In this document: piece after piece, positions 35,736 through 44,260 of the stretch
How the letters are laid out: each line of letters opens with the position of its first letter
How positions within the stretch are numbered: the first letter of the stretch is position 1
NCBI RefSeq assembly: GCF_015350905.1
Contig: NZ_JADKRZ010000001.1
Location: 124,001 to 188,000 of the forward strand
From: Curtobacterium sp. VKM Ac-2865
GTDB lineage: Bacteria; Actinomycetota; Actinomycetes; Actinomycetales; Microbacteriaceae
Length of the DNA stretch: 64,000 nt
Direction of reading: 5' to 3'
The notes under the pieces: model-generated
What the model was told of the DNA's origin: nothing
Seen by the model: only the letters and a program-made list of their open reading frames with translations
Database searches by the model: none
Made by a program: the position numbers and the translations under genes

Positions 35736-36889
35736 CTGGGCGCCTCCAGGACGACGGTGGTGCCGGAGCCCGGCGCGGAGAACAGGCGGGCGTCGCCGCC
35801 GACCTCGCGGAGACGGTTCACGACGCTCTCCTTGAAGCCGAGGCGTTCCTCGTCGATGAGGCCGATCTCGAACCCGACACCGGAGTCGGTGACCATCGCG
35901 CGGACCATGTCCTTGTCGTGGACGATCGTGACGTGGGCCTCGGCGACGCCGGCGTGCCGACGGACGTTCTCCAGGCACTCGGCGAGGGCGAGCAGGAAGG
36001 CGTCGAGCACCTGCGTGGGCAGGAGAACCTGCCCGGTGCCGTGCCAGCTGACCTCGAGACCCATCCGGCCGAAGCGCTGCTTGACCGACTCGAGGGTCTG
36101 CCCGAGTGGTGACTCCTCGGCCCGGGTGAGCGAGTAGTCGCCGGACTGCTGCGGCTGCGGGGTGGCGCCGAGGCGGAGGTGGCGGAGGAGTCTGGCGTCC
36201 TCGGCGGCCTGCTCGCGCATGGCCTGTTCGGAGACTCCGACGCCGGAGTGGGCCAGGAGCGTCAGCGTGGCGAGGACGGTGTCGTGCAGCAGCCGGGCGC
36301 CCTGTCGACGCTGGGCCTCGGTCTCGCTGGCCTGGCGTTCGGCCCGGTGCGCGGTGCCGATGCTGTAGATGCGACGGGCGACCCGGGGGATGCTGCGCGA
36401 GATCCAGTAGGCGACGACCGCGGTGAGGACCCACCCGAGGGCGGTGCCGCCGACGGGGGAGGAGAGCACCGAGCCGGTCGCGATGGTCATGATCACCAGC
36501 GACGCCCCGCCGCCGAGGACCGTCAGCGCGAGACCGACCACGTGGCCGCGCTGGGCCATCAACATCGAGGACAGCCCGCCGGCGGCGAGCGGGACCAGGG
36601 CGCTGGCGACGACCTGGCGCAGGTCGGGCTGGGCGTTCGCGAGCAGGACGACGAGCGCGGCGAGCCCGGAGACCTGCGTCAGCGCGGTCCACCACACGGC
36701 GCCGTTCCAGCCGAAGGCGACCAGCGCACCGAGCATCACGACGATGCACGCGACGCCGAGGGCGAGCGGACCGGCCGGCACGGCGAAGGAGCAGAGCACC
36801 CCGACCAGGCTGACGAGGGTGCACACGATGCCGACGACACGGGTCGTCGACCGGAGCAACCGGTCGCGTTCCTGAGCCAAGGGTTCCAT
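35732..36889 (-). CDS. Sensor histidine kinase (HisKA_3/NarL-partner type)
   Basis: The 385-residue membrane kinase has five or six helices in the first 190 residues. A dimerisation/phosphoacceptor helix follows, with the H-box QGARLLHDTVLATLTLLAHS. The HATPase domain carries the N-box ALAECLENVRRHAG, MVTDSGVGFE and the glycine-rich APGSGTTVVLEAP. It would phosphorylate itself and pass phosphate to the response regulator at the end of the operon. It overlaps the degenerate sensor by four bases. The signal is unknown; the short extracytoplasmic loops suggest a membrane or cytoplasmic cue. Confidence 0.88.
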   Translation of the reverse strand: MEPLAQERDRLLRSTTRVVGIVCTLVSLVGVLCSFAVPAGPLALGVACIVVMLGALVAFGWNGAVWWTALTQVSGLAALVVLLANAQPDLRQVVASALVPLAAGGLSSMLMAQRGHVVGLALTVLGGGASLVIMTIATGSVLSSPVGGTALGWVLTAVVAYWISRSIPRVARRIYSIGTAHRAERQASETEAQRRQGARLLHDTVLATLTLLAHSGVGVSEQAMREQAAEDARLLRHLRLGATPQPQQSGDYSLTRAEESPLGQTLESVKQRFGRMGLEVSWHGTGQVLLPTQVLDAFLLALAECLENVRRHAGVAEAHVTIVHDKDMVRAMVTDSGVGFEIGLIDEERLGFKESVVNRLREVGGDARLFSAPGSGTTVVLEAPR

Positions 36890-37238
36890 CGGGGTCCTGA
36901 AGCGTCTGTCCTCGTCGGTGGAGCGAGGGTCGTGCGGGAAGGCATCCGAAGTGGACGCTCAGTCATCATTCCACGAGCGGCACTCGTTGGGGGGTGTTCG
37001 GCACGCCTGGTTGTTCGGTTTGGCAACGATGTCGTCACGACTCGCGTGGACAGACCGTGCGCAACGGGTGTCGGGGGCGGGTAGCGGACAGTCAGGACGC
37101 ACGGCGGACCGGCGGGGAGCGCGGTCCGCGGACATCGCGGACGCGTCACCCGCGCGCCGCGCCGTGCCGCACCGGACCCGCCCCCGTCGCGCGCGCGCCG
37201 GACCCGCCCGCGTCCCGCGCGCGTCGGACCCGCGCGCC
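36890..37238. other. Intergenic region with GC-rich direct repeats
   Basis: No gene is seen in these 349 bases. The part next to the kinase start would hold its promoter, though no clear -35/-10 pair stands out. The part next to metX (37173-37238) has three imperfect CGGACCCGC...GCGCGCG repeats of about 28 bases. A short dyad CGAGCGGCACTCG is near 36975. Confidence 0.5.
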
Positions 37239-38438
37239 TCAGCCCAGCAGCCGCGCCAGGTGCGCGCCGACCGCTCCGTGCTCGATGAGGAAGCCGTCGT
37301 GCCCGAACTCGCTCTCGATCACCGCGGCCCGGTCACCGTCGAGGGTGTCCGGCACCCCGGCAGCGATGCGGTGCTGGTCCTCGACCGGGAACAGCCGGTC
37401 GCTGGAGATCCCGACGACGAGCGTGCGCGCCGTGATCCGTCCGAGCGCCGCCGGCACGCCACCCCGCCCTGCGCCGAGGTCGTGGGAGTCCATCGCGTGG
37501 GTCAGCGTGACGTAGGTCGAGGCGTCGAAGCGCCGCGTGAACTTGTTGCCGTGGAAGTCGAGGTAGCTCTCCACCGAGAATCGGCCGTCCTCGCCGAGCG
37601 GTGACACGTCGGACTGCCACGACCGGTCGAACCGCCCGTTCAGCTCGTCGGACGCGCGGTAGGTCATCATCGCCATCCGACGCGCGAGCGACAGCCCCCG
37701 CGAGGGCCCCTCGCCGGGCTCGGCGTCGTGGTAGTCGCCGCCGGCGAAGCCCGGGTCCATCTGGATCGCCGCGCGCTGCAGCGAGTTCGCCGCGATCTGG
37801 TCGGCGGTCGTCTGCGCGGTGGTGCTCAGCACGGCGAGCCGCTCCACCCGGGCCGGCTGCGAGGCCGCGAACTCGAGCGCGTGCATCCCGCCCATCGACC
37901 CACCGACCACGGCGGCGAAGCACTCGATGCCGAGCGTGTCGGCGAGCCGCACCTGCGCGGCCACCTGGTCGCGCACGGTCACGAACGGGAACCGGGAGCC
38001 CCACTCCACGCCGTCCGGCGAGACCGACGACGGCCCGGTGGAGCCCTGGCAGCCACCGAGCATGTTCGGCGCGACGACGAACCAACGGTCGGTGTCGATC
38101 GCCCGCCCCGGTCCGACGACGTCGCCCCACCAGCCCGCCGTCCGGTGGCCGGGCCCGGCGTCGCCGGTGACGTGCGAGTCCCCGGTGAGGGCGTGGAACA
38201 CCAGGACCGCGTTGTCCCGCGCGGCGTTGAGGGTGCCCCAGGTCTCGTAGGCGATCCGCACGCTCGGCAGACGACCGCCGCGCACCCACTGCTCGCCGAG
38301 GGACACGAAGTGCCGCGCCCCGACCGGGTCGCCCGGACGCCAGGCACCGGTCACGGGCGGCTTGCCGAGGGTGCCGAGTGCGGTGCCGGGCACCAGGGTG
38401 GACGGCACGGAGTCCTCGGGAGTCGTCTGCCAGTCCAT
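37239..38438 (-). CDS. metX: Homoserine O-acetyltransferase
   Basis: MetX acetylates homoserine with acetyl-CoA, the first committed step of methionine synthesis. The 399-residue alpha/beta hydrolase fold has the nucleophile elbow VGGSMGGMHALEFA and early NAVLVFHALTGDSHVTG, then NMLGGCQGSTGPSS, SDRLFPVEDQH and the final ESEFGHDGFLIEHG with catalytic His. All three triad residues are present. It is on the same strand as metY, which ends 304 bases upstream; two type B repeats lie between. Acetyl rather than succinyl transfer follows from the NMLGGCQGSTGP family pattern. GAGAAT nine bases before the ATG resembles a -10 box. Confidence 0.93.
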   Translation of the reverse strand: MDWQTTPEDSVPSTLVPGTALGTLGKPPVTGAWRPGDPVGARHFVSLGEQWVRGGRLPSVRIAYETWGTLNAARDNAVLVFHALTGDSHVTGDAGPGHRTAGWWGDVVGPGRAIDTDRWFVVAPNMLGGCQGSTGPSSVSPDGVEWGSRFPFVTVRDQVAAQVRLADTLGIECFAAVVGGSMGGMHALEFAASQPARVERLAVLSTTAQTTADQIAANSLQRAAIQMDPGFAGGDYHDAEPGEGPSRGLSLARRMAMMTYRASDELNGRFDRSWQSDVSPLGEDGRFSVESYLDFHGNKFTRRFDASTYVTLTHAMDSHDLGAGRGGVPAALGRITARTLVVGISSDRLFPVEDQHRIAAGVPDTLDGDRAAVIESEFGHDGFLIEHGAVGAHLARLLG

Positions 38439-38601
38439 GGTCCGTCCATTCTCGCGGACCCCGGTGCGCGCCGTCGCCGTGTTACGCGGGTGCATGGTCA
38501 CCTGCACCCGGCCGGGAGGCTCGCACCGGCTCCGGTGGGCGGCCGCGGGTCGTGCGCCGCTCGGCTCGGTGGCGCCCCGGCCCGGCCCCCCTCCCCGGCC
38601 C

Positions 38602-38643
38602 GAGCGACAACGTCGATGTCCTACGACAGCGACGTTGTCGCTC
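38602..38643. repeat. Type B palindromic repeat (B2)
   Basis: GAGCGACAACGTCGATGTC, then CTACGAC and GACGTTGTCGCTC: the arms pair around a near-GTCGTACGAC centre. It lies between metX and metY. The rest of the 304-base gap is G-rich and has no gene. Confidence 0.7.
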
Positions 38644-38672
38644 CGACGGGGAAGCGGGCGCGGTGCGCGGGA

Positions 38673-38717
38673 CGGGACGACACGACCGAGGTCGTGCGAC
38701 ACCGACGTTGTCGTTCC
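38673..38717. repeat. Type B palindromic repeat (B3)
   Basis: GGACGACACGACCGAGGTC, GTGCGAC and CGACGTTGTCGTTCC give a second copy 30 bases after B2, just past the metY stop codon. Confidence 0.7.
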
Positions 38718-38742
38718 GAGTCGGAGAGGGGGGGCGGGGGAG

Positions 38743-40074
38743 CTACACCCGCAACCCCGCCTGCGCCACCGACCGTGCTGCGGCGAGCCCGGCCTCGAGG
38801 TCGGCCTTCAGGTCCTCGACGTTCTCGATCCCGACCGACAGGCGCACGAGCCCCGGCGTCACCCCGGTGGTCAGCTGCTGCTCGGGCGTGAGCTGCGAGT
38901 GCGTGGTCGACGCCGGGTGGATCACGAGCGAGCGGACGTCGCCGATGTTCGCCAGGTGCGAGAACAGCTGCAGGGTGTCCACGAGCGCCCGGCCCGCGTC
39001 CACACCGCCCTTGAGCTCGAACGACAGCACCGCGCCGACGCCCTTCGGCGCGTACCGGTTGGCCGCGCCGTACCAGGGCGAGGTCGGCAGCCCGGCGTAG
39101 GCGACGGTGGCGACGTCGGGGTGCGCGTCGAGGAACTCCGCGATCTCCTGCGCGTTCGACACGTGCCGTTCCATCCGGAGCGAGAGCGTCTCGATGCCCT
39201 GCAGCAGCGCGAAGGCGGTGTCGGGGGAGTTCGACGCCCCGAGGTCGCGGAGCAGCTGCACGCGGGCCTTCACGATGTAGGCGAGTTCGTTGCCGACGGC
39301 CTGTGCGAACACGACGCCGTTGTACGAGGGGTCGGGGGCGTTGAACTCGGGGAACTTCTCCGGGTGCTCGGACCACGGGAACGTGCCACCGTCGACGAGC
39401 AGCCCGCCGATGACGGTGCCGTGGCCGCCGAGGAACTTCGTCGCCGAGTGCACGACGATGTCCGCCCCGTGCTCCAGCGGACGGATGAGGTACGGCGTCG
39501 CGATCGTGTTGTCGACGATGAGCGGCACGCCGGCGGTGTGGGCGACGTCCGCCACGCCCCGGATGTCGAGGACGTTGATGCGCGGGTTGCCGATGGTCTC
39601 CGCGAAGAACAGCTTGGTGTTCGGACGGACCGCGCGACGCCACTCCTCGGGGTCGTCCTGGTCCTCGACGAACGTGGTCTCGATGCCGAGCCGCGCGAGC
39701 GTGTACTTGAACAGGTTGTAGGTGCCGCCGTAGATGGAGGACGAGGAGACGATGTGGTCCCCGGCCTGCGCGATGTTCAGCACCGCGTACGTCTCCGCCG
39801 CCTGGCCGCTGGCGACCAGGAGGGCGCCGGTCCCGCCCTCGAGCGCGGCGATGCGCTGTTCGAGGACGTCGTTCGTCGGGTTCATGATGCGCGAGTAGAT
39901 GTTGCCCGGCTTGGCCAGGGCGAACAGGTCACGCGCCTCGTCCGAGTTCGCGAAGACGTACGAGGTCGTCTTGTAGATCGGCGTCGCACGGGCACCCGTG
40001 GTCGGGTCCGGCTGGGCGCCTGCGTGGATCTGCGTGGTCTCGAACCGCCACTGCGCGGTGTCGTTCTCGGTCAT
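38743..40074 (-). CDS. metY: O-acetylhomoserine sulfhydrylase (aminocarboxypropyltransferase)
   Basis: MetY joins sulfide to O-acetylhomoserine to give homocysteine. The 443-residue PLP enzyme has YSRIMNPTNDVLEQRIAALE, GALLVASGQAAETYAVLN, SSSSIYGGTYNLFKYTLARL and the lysine site SATKFLGGHGTVIGG. The C-terminal TTHSQLTPEQQLTTGVTPG is typical of MetY rather than cystathionine synthase. It precedes metX on the same strand and shares the pathway. GGAG lies about 8 bases before the ATG. The 160-base leader may be structured (see the separate entry). Confidence 0.94.
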   Translation of the reverse strand: MTENDTAQWRFETTQIHAGAQPDPTTGARATPIYKTTSYVFANSDEARDLFALAKPGNIYSRIMNPTNDVLEQRIAALEGGTGALLVASGQAAETYAVLNIAQAGDHIVSSSSIYGGTYNLFKYTLARLGIETTFVEDQDDPEEWRRAVRPNTKLFFAETIGNPRINVLDIRGVADVAHTAGVPLIVDNTIATPYLIRPLEHGADIVVHSATKFLGGHGTVIGGLLVDGGTFPWSEHPEKFPEFNAPDPSYNGVVFAQAVGNELAYIVKARVQLLRDLGASNSPDTAFALLQGIETLSLRMERHVSNAQEIAEFLDAHPDVATVAYAGLPTSPWYGAANRYAPKGVGAVLSFELKGGVDAGRALVDTLQLFSHLANIGDVRSLVIHPASTTHSQLTPEQQLTTGVTPGLVRLSVGIENVEDLKADLEAGLAAARSVAQAGLRV

Positions 40075-40131
40075 CTCGTGCTCCTGTCCGTGCAGCTGGT
40101 CGTCGGGTCGGCGGTGCGGTCGGGAGGCTCG

Positions 40132-40197
40132 GTGCGCCGTCGCGACGCGGGTCACGCTACGGACGTGGCCAGGTCCGCACCAGCGCACCCGTCTCGT
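40132..40197 (-). other. Possible structured leader of metY
   Basis: On the minus strand GTCACGAG...GCGTGACC can form a closing stem around an inner GGACC...GTCC hairpin, within 50-60 bases. Location before a sulfur gene suggests a regulatory RNA, but none of the SAM riboswitch core sequences I know is present. Confidence 0.3.
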
Positions 40198-40207
40198 GAC
40201 GTAACGC

Positions 40208-40241
40208 GCCTGACGGCGGTGGGCCGGGCCTCCCGTCAGGC
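40208..40241 (-). terminator. Hairpin overlapping the acyltransferase stop codon
   Basis: GCCTGACGG (40208-40216) pairs with CCGTCAGGC (40233-40241), with GGGCCGGGCCTC inside. The stop codon of the acyltransferase (40236-40238) lies within the stem, so translation end and the terminator overlap. Confidence 0.65.
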
Positions 40242-41327
40242 GGGTTCCTTGCGGAACAGCCAGCCGACGTTCGGTTCCAGCAGCCAGCGCATGCCCCGTC
40301 GGACGAACGGCTGGGCCAGGAACAGGCTCACGACGCAGGCGATGCCGACCATGAGGAGCACGTACGGCCAGGCCGAGTGCTCGCCGGCGAGGATGCCGGA
40401 CTCCCGGATCGGGTAGAGCAGGAACGTGTGCAGCAGGTACACGTACATCGTCGCCGCGCCGAACTGCGTCAGCCAGACGGTCCGCCGTGGCACGAGCACC
40501 AGGAACGACGCCGTCAGCAGCGTCGCGAGCAGCATCAGCCCGAAGCGGACGGCGCCGGCCCACCAGGCGTCCTCGCCGAGCCCCGAGTACGAGTCGTCGT
40601 AGAAGAACCAGTGGTGCAGGTCGAACTCCTTGAACTGCGGGATCCAGAGCGCACAGGACACCGCCCACGCCAGGAACACGACCCCGGCGGCGACGCGGAC
40701 CCGGACGACCGTGCGCCGCGAGGCCTCGTACCAGCGGTCGAACACGCCCCACTGCTTCACCTGCCAGCCGAGCAGGAAGAACGGCAGCAGGCTGATCGCC
40801 CGCGACAGCGAGAGCGTCGAGTCGACGTTGTCGAAGTACCCGACACCGATGCTGAACACCACGGCCCAGAACAGCGGCCACCGCAGCTGCGCGAGGTACG
40901 GCAGGATCAGCCGGAAGATCCCGAGCGCCAGCAGGAACCACAGCGTCCAGGTCGGCTGCGTCGGGTTGAACTTCTTGCCGCCCTCCACCAGGGCCTGCAC
41001 CACGGTCCAGATCGTCTGCATGATGATGTACGGCACGACGATGTCGGTGATCGTCCGACGCATGCGCTTGCCCGTCGGGGTGTCCGCGGACGAGAAGTAC
41101 CCGCTGATCACGCCGAACGCCGGCATGTGGAACGCGTAGATGAAGGTGTACAGCGCCAGGGCGTGCTCGCTCGCGGGCGTCTGCCGCTGGATCGCGTGGC
41201 CGATCACCACGAGGGTGACGGCGAGGAACCGCGCGGTGTCCCACATCGGGATGCGCCGCGGTGCGCGCCCCGGCTCGAGGTTCGTGGCCGGGGCTTCGGG
41301 GGCCGGCGGCGCTGCGTCCGTGGTCAT
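40236..41327 (-). CDS. Acyltransferase-3 family membrane protein
   Basis: This 363-residue protein has about ten membrane helices and the family N-terminus WDTARFLAVTLVVIGHAIQR with the conserved His in the first helix. SGYFSS and VPYIIMQTIW follow. Such proteins acylate cell-surface sugars or glycans with groups from acyl-CoA. The start is ATG eight bases after TACCGT, a leaderless promoter. It faces the SDR gene, which starts 107 bases away, and precedes metY. The acceptor is unknown. Confidence 0.87.
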   Translation of the reverse strand: MTTDAAPPAPEAPATNLEPGRAPRRIPMWDTARFLAVTLVVIGHAIQRQTPASEHALALYTFIYAFHMPAFGVISGYFSSADTPTGKRMRRTITDIVVPYIIMQTIWTVVQALVEGGKKFNPTQPTWTLWFLLALGIFRLILPYLAQLRWPLFWAVVFSIGVGYFDNVDSTLSLSRAISLLPFFLLGWQVKQWGVFDRWYEASRRTVVRVRVAAGVVFLAWAVSCALWIPQFKEFDLHHWFFYDDSYSGLGEDAWWAGAVRFGLMLLATLLTASFLVLVPRRTVWLTQFGAATMYVYLLHTFLLYPIRESGILAGEHSAWPYVLLMVGIACVVSLFLAQPFVRRGMRWLLEPNVGWLFRKEPA

Positions 41328-41335
41328 CGGTGGTC

Positions 41336-41341
41336 ACGGTA
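41336..41341 (-). promoter_or_regulatory. -10 box of leaderless acyltransferase promoter
   Basis: TACCGT on the minus strand ends eight bases before the ATG at 41327. Confidence 0.45.
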
Positions 41342-41433
41342 CCGGAACGCGTCCCCGTCGGCTCGGTACGGTGGTGGCGGACCAACGGACCGCGCCACCA
41401 CCGGCACGGTCGGCACCAGCTGGAGGAACCCAC

Positions 41434-42207
41434 ATGGCACGTCGCGTCGTCGTCACCGGAGCGAGCTCGGGGATCGGGGCAGCCACCGTGCGGCTGTTCC
41501 GACAGCGTGGATGGGACGTCGTCGCCGTCGCCCGTCGAGCCGACCGGCTGGCGGCGCTCGCCGAGGAGACCGGCGCCGACACGGTCGTGGCCGACGTCAC
41601 CTCCGCCGAGGACGTGGCCGCGCTCGCCGCCCGGGTCGAGGAGCTCGGTGGTGCCGACGTGCTGGTGAACAACGCCGGCGGTGCGTTCGGCTCGGCCACG
41701 GTCGAGGACTCGGACGTCGAGGACTGGCGTGCGATGTTCGAGGTGAACGTGATCGGCACGAAGCGGGTGACGGCTGCGCTCCTGCCGTCGCTCCGGCGTC
41801 GTGCGGCGGCGACCGGTGGCGCGGACGTCGTCACCGTGACGAGCACGGCCGGGTTCGTGTCGTACGAGAACGGCGGCGGGTACAACGCCGCGAAGGCCGG
41901 CCAGCACGCGCTGCTCGGTGCGCTCCGCCTCGAGCTCAACGGCGAACCGATCCGCGTGGTCGAGATCGCGCCGGGCATGGTGAAGACCGACGAGTTCGCC
42001 CTGGTCCGGTTCGGCGGGGACACGTCGAAGGCCGCCGCGGTCTACGACGGCGTCGAGGACCCGCTGTCGGCGGACGACGTCGCCGAGGCGATCGTGCACG
42101 CGGTCGAGCTGCCGGCCCACGTCAACCTCGACCTGGTGACGATCCGGCCGGTGGCGCAGTCGGCGCAGCACAAGCTGGCACGCGGGCCCCTGTCACCTCG
42201 GGCGTAG
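41434..42207 (+). CDS. Short-chain dehydrogenase/reductase (YdfG-like)
   Basis: The 257-residue classical SDR has TGASSGIG at 8-15, VNNAGGAFG, Ser in VTSTAGFVSYE and YNAAK. The C-terminal VNLDLVTIRPVAQSAQHKLA resembles YdfG-like NADP-dependent 3-hydroxy acid dehydrogenases. GGAGGAA lies nine bases before the ATG, and the -10 TACGGT at 41365-41375 gives a leader of about 55 bases. It probably acts on a small beta-hydroxy acid or sugar. It may be co-transcribed with the phosphoribosyltransferase gene, but that gene has its own -10 box. Confidence 0.87.
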   Translation: MARRVVVTGASSGIGAATVRLFRQRGWDVVAVARRADRLAALAEETGADTVVADVTSAEDVAALAARVEELGGADVLVNNAGGAFGSATVEDSDVEDWRAMFEVNVIGTKRVTAALLPSLRRRAAATGGADVVTVTSTAGFVSYENGGGYNAAKAGQHALLGALRLELNGEPIRVVEIAPGMVKTDEFALVRFGGDTSKAAAVYDGVEDPLSADDVAEAIVHAVELPAHVNLDLVTIRPVAQSAQHKLARGPLSPRA

Positions 42208-42256
42208 CACGCGCCCGGGCTGCGACTGCGGGTCGCGGCGGCGGGGTCCCTGCCGG

Positions 42257-42262
42257 TAGCGT
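42257..42262 (+). promoter_or_regulatory. -10 box of leaderless phosphoribosyltransferase gene
   Basis: TAGCGT ends six bases before the ATG at 42269. Confidence 0.45.
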
Positions 42263-42268
42263 GGTCGG

Positions 42269-42799
42269 ATGCCGATCAGCAGCGAGCCCGCCGAACCCAC
42301 CTCGTCGGGTGTCGTGACCGTGACGAGCGGGCCAGAGGTCCTCGGGTGGCTGGAGTTCGGTGACGCGGCACGGCTGCTCGCCAAGGACGTCCTGTCCGGT
42401 GGCTTCGAGCCGGAGGTCGTCGTGGCCGTCGCCCGCGGTGGCCTCATCGTCGCCGGTGCCGTCGCCTACGCACTCGGCACGAAGGAGTGCGGCTCGATCA
42501 ACGTCGAGTTCTACACCGACGTCGAGCAGCGGCTGGAGGAACCCGTCGTCCTCGCCCCCGCGCTCGACGCCCCGAGCCTCGCCGGCAAGCGCGTCCTGGT
42601 CGTCGACGACGTGTCCGACTCCGGCCGCACGCTGGCCCTCGTCGTGGACATCATCACCGAGGCCGGCGCCGACGTGCGGAGCGCCTGCCTCTACTCCAAG
42701 CCCGGCACCGTGCTCGAACCCGACCACGTGTGGCGTCGGGTCGACGGCTGGATCACGTTCCCGTGGAGCGCCCTCGCCCCGGTGACGGCCGAGTCATGA
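42269..42799 (+). CDS. Phosphoribosyltransferase-domain protein (Gpt/Hpt-like)
   Basis: The 176-residue type I phosphoribosyltransferase has VVVAVARGGLIVAGAVAYAL and the PRPP loop VLVVDDVSDSGRTLALV. It ends WITFPWSALAP, a phrase common in Gpt-like purine salvage enzymes. The first 20 residues are flexible. It would convert a nucleobase and PRPP to a nucleotide. It overlaps the S51 peptidase gene by ATGA. The base is not clear (xanthine-guanine is most likely). Confidence 0.85.
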   Translation: MPISSEPAEPTSSGVVTVTSGPEVLGWLEFGDAARLLAKDVLSGGFEPEVVVAVARGGLIVAGAVAYALGTKECGSINVEFYTDVEQRLEEPVVLAPALDAPSLAGKRVLVVDDVSDSGRTLALVVDIITEAGADVRSACLYSKPGTVLEPDHVWRRVDGWITFPWSALAPVTAES

Positions 42800-43509
42800 G
42801 CATCCACCTGGTCGGTGGCGGGCTCCTCGCCGCGTCGGACGCCGCAGTCTCCTTCCTCGCCGAGGCCGAGGCCCGCTCCGCCGCCGTCGGTCGCAACACC
42901 CCGCGCATCGCGCTGCTCTCCGTCGCCGACGAGACGGGGACCTCCCCGTCCTCGACCGCCGACATCGCGTCCGTCCTCGGCGACGGCGCCGAGGTCCTGG
43001 TGACCGAGGTCCAGCCCGGGCAGTCGTTCGACACCACCGTGCTCAGCGACGTCGACGCGCTCGTCGTCGGCGGTGGCCGCACACCGGACTACCTCGACGC
43101 CGTGGTCCCGCTCGTCGACCAGATCCGCCTGCTCGTCTCCGACGGCCTGCCGTACCTCGGCTACTCGGCGGGCGCGATGATCGCGGCCGACCGTGCACTG
43201 GTCGGCGGCTGGCGCGTCGGCGGCGTCGAGGTCTGCCGCCAGGACGCCTCCGAGGGGCTGGACGAGGTGGAGCTCCGCGAGGGGCTCGGACTCGTCGACC
43301 TGACCATCGACGTGCACGCGGTGCAGGCCGGCACGATCAGCCGGCTCATCGCCAGCGCCGAGGCCGAGTTCGTCACGGCGGGGCTCGCCATCGACGAGGA
43401 CACCGTGCTCGTCGTCGGCGAGGGGGCCCTCGAGGTCCGCGGTTCCGGCAGCGTCTGGCGTGTGGTCAGCGGCGAGGACTCCGTCTCCGTCGCCACCATG
43501 GGCGCGTAG
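42796..43509 (+). CDS. Peptidase S51-like (cyanophycinase / dipeptidase E family)
   Basis: The 237-residue protein has the class I glutamine-amidotransferase-like fold: MSIHLVGGGL, DALVVGGGRTPDYLDAVV, and nucleophile Ser in YLGYSAGAMIAADRALVGGW. A Ser-His-Glu set is likely, as in dipeptidase E and cyanophycinase. The first is a cytoplasmic aspartyl dipeptidase, the second degrades cyanophycin. No cyanophycin synthetase is nearby, so a general peptidase is more likely. It is the middle gene of a compact unit with the phosphoribosyltransferase and Ung. Confidence 0.82.
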   Translation: MSIHLVGGGLLAASDAAVSFLAEAEARSAAVGRNTPRIALLSVADETGTSPSSTADIASVLGDGAEVLVTEVQPGQSFDTTVLSDVDALVVGGGRTPDYLDAVVPLVDQIRLLVSDGLPYLGYSAGAMIAADRALVGGWRVGGVEVCRQDASEGLDEVELREGLGLVDLTIDVHAVQAGTISRLIASAEAEFVTAGLAIDEDTVLVVGEGALEVRGSGSVWRVVSGEDSVSVATMGA

Positions 43510-43515
43510 CACCCC

Positions 43516-44202
43516 GTGCAGCCACGGCCGCTCGCCGACCTCGTCGACCCCGGATGGGCCGAGGCCCTCGCTCCGGTGGAGGACGACGTCCACCGGCTCG
43601 GGGAGTGGCTCCGCGAGGAGACCGCCGCCGGGCGCCCGTACCTGCCCGCGGGCGCAGCCGTGCTCCGGGCCTTCGAGGACCCCTTCGACGCCGTCAGGGT
43701 GCTCGTCGTCGGACAGGACCCCTACCCGACACCGGGTCACCCGATCGGGCTGTCGTTCGCGGTCGACCCCGGCGTGCGTCCGGTGCCGCGCAGCCTGACG
43801 AACATCTACCGCGAGCTGCACGACGACCTCGGCGTGGTGCCCCCGCAGCACGGTGACCTGCGTCCGTGGGCCCAGCAGGGCGTGCTGCTGCTCAACCGTG
43901 TCCTCACGGTCACCGCCGGCGACGCCGGCAGCCACCGTGGCAAGGGCTGGGAGCGGGTCACCGAGCAGGCCGTCCGAGCGCTCGTCGAGCGGGACCGCCC
44001 GCTCGTCGCCGTGCTGTGGGGTGCACAGGCCGGGTCCGTGAAGCCGTTCCTCGGGGACACCCCGATCGTCGCGTCGGCGCACCCCAGCCCCCTGAGCGCG
44101 TCGCGCGGGTTCTTCGGCAGCCGTCCCTTCTCGCAGGTGAACGAGCTGCTCGCCGCCCAGGGCGCCGACCCCGTCGACTGGACACTGCCCGCCCAGTCCT
44201 GA
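43516..44202 (+). CDS. ung: Uracil-DNA glycosylase
   Basis: Ung removes uracil from DNA. The 228-residue protein has motif [18 protein letters not shown] with catalytic Asp, [12 protein letters not shown], and motif [19 protein letters not shown] with the essential His. The replacement of GQDPYH by [10 protein letters not shown] is shared with other actinobacterial Ung proteins such as that of Mycobacterium. The GTG start lies six bases after the S51 stop, so the three genes are one operon. It ends [13 protein letters not shown], again as in the mycobacterial protein. Confidence 0.94.
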   Translation: MQPRPLADLVDPGWAEALAPVEDDVHRLGEWLREETAAGRPYLPAGAAVLRAFEDPFDAVRVLVVGQDPYPTPGHPIGLSFAVDPGVRPVPRSLTNIYRELHDDLGVVPPQHGDLRPWAQQGVLLLNRVLTVTAGDAGSHRGKGWERVTEQAVRALVERDRPLVAVLWGAQAGSVKPFLGDTPIVASAHPSPLSASRGFFGSRPFSQVNELLAAQGADPVDWTLPAQS

Positions 44203-44247
44203 CGAGCCTCCAGGCCGTCCCCGTGGTCGCGCGCCGGGGGTGACCCG

Positions 44248-44253
44248 TAGGCT
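44248..44253 (+). promoter_or_regulatory. -10 box of leaderless GNAT gene
   Basis: TAGGCT ends seven bases before the GTG at 44261. This box decides the start, because an upstream GTG at 44240 would place it inside the coding region. Confidence 0.5.
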
Positions 44254-44260
44254 CTGGGAC

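Noticed and set aside
40075..40235. SAM-II or SAM-IV riboswitch before metY
   Set aside because: No match to the conserved core sequences; only a general paired structure is possible.
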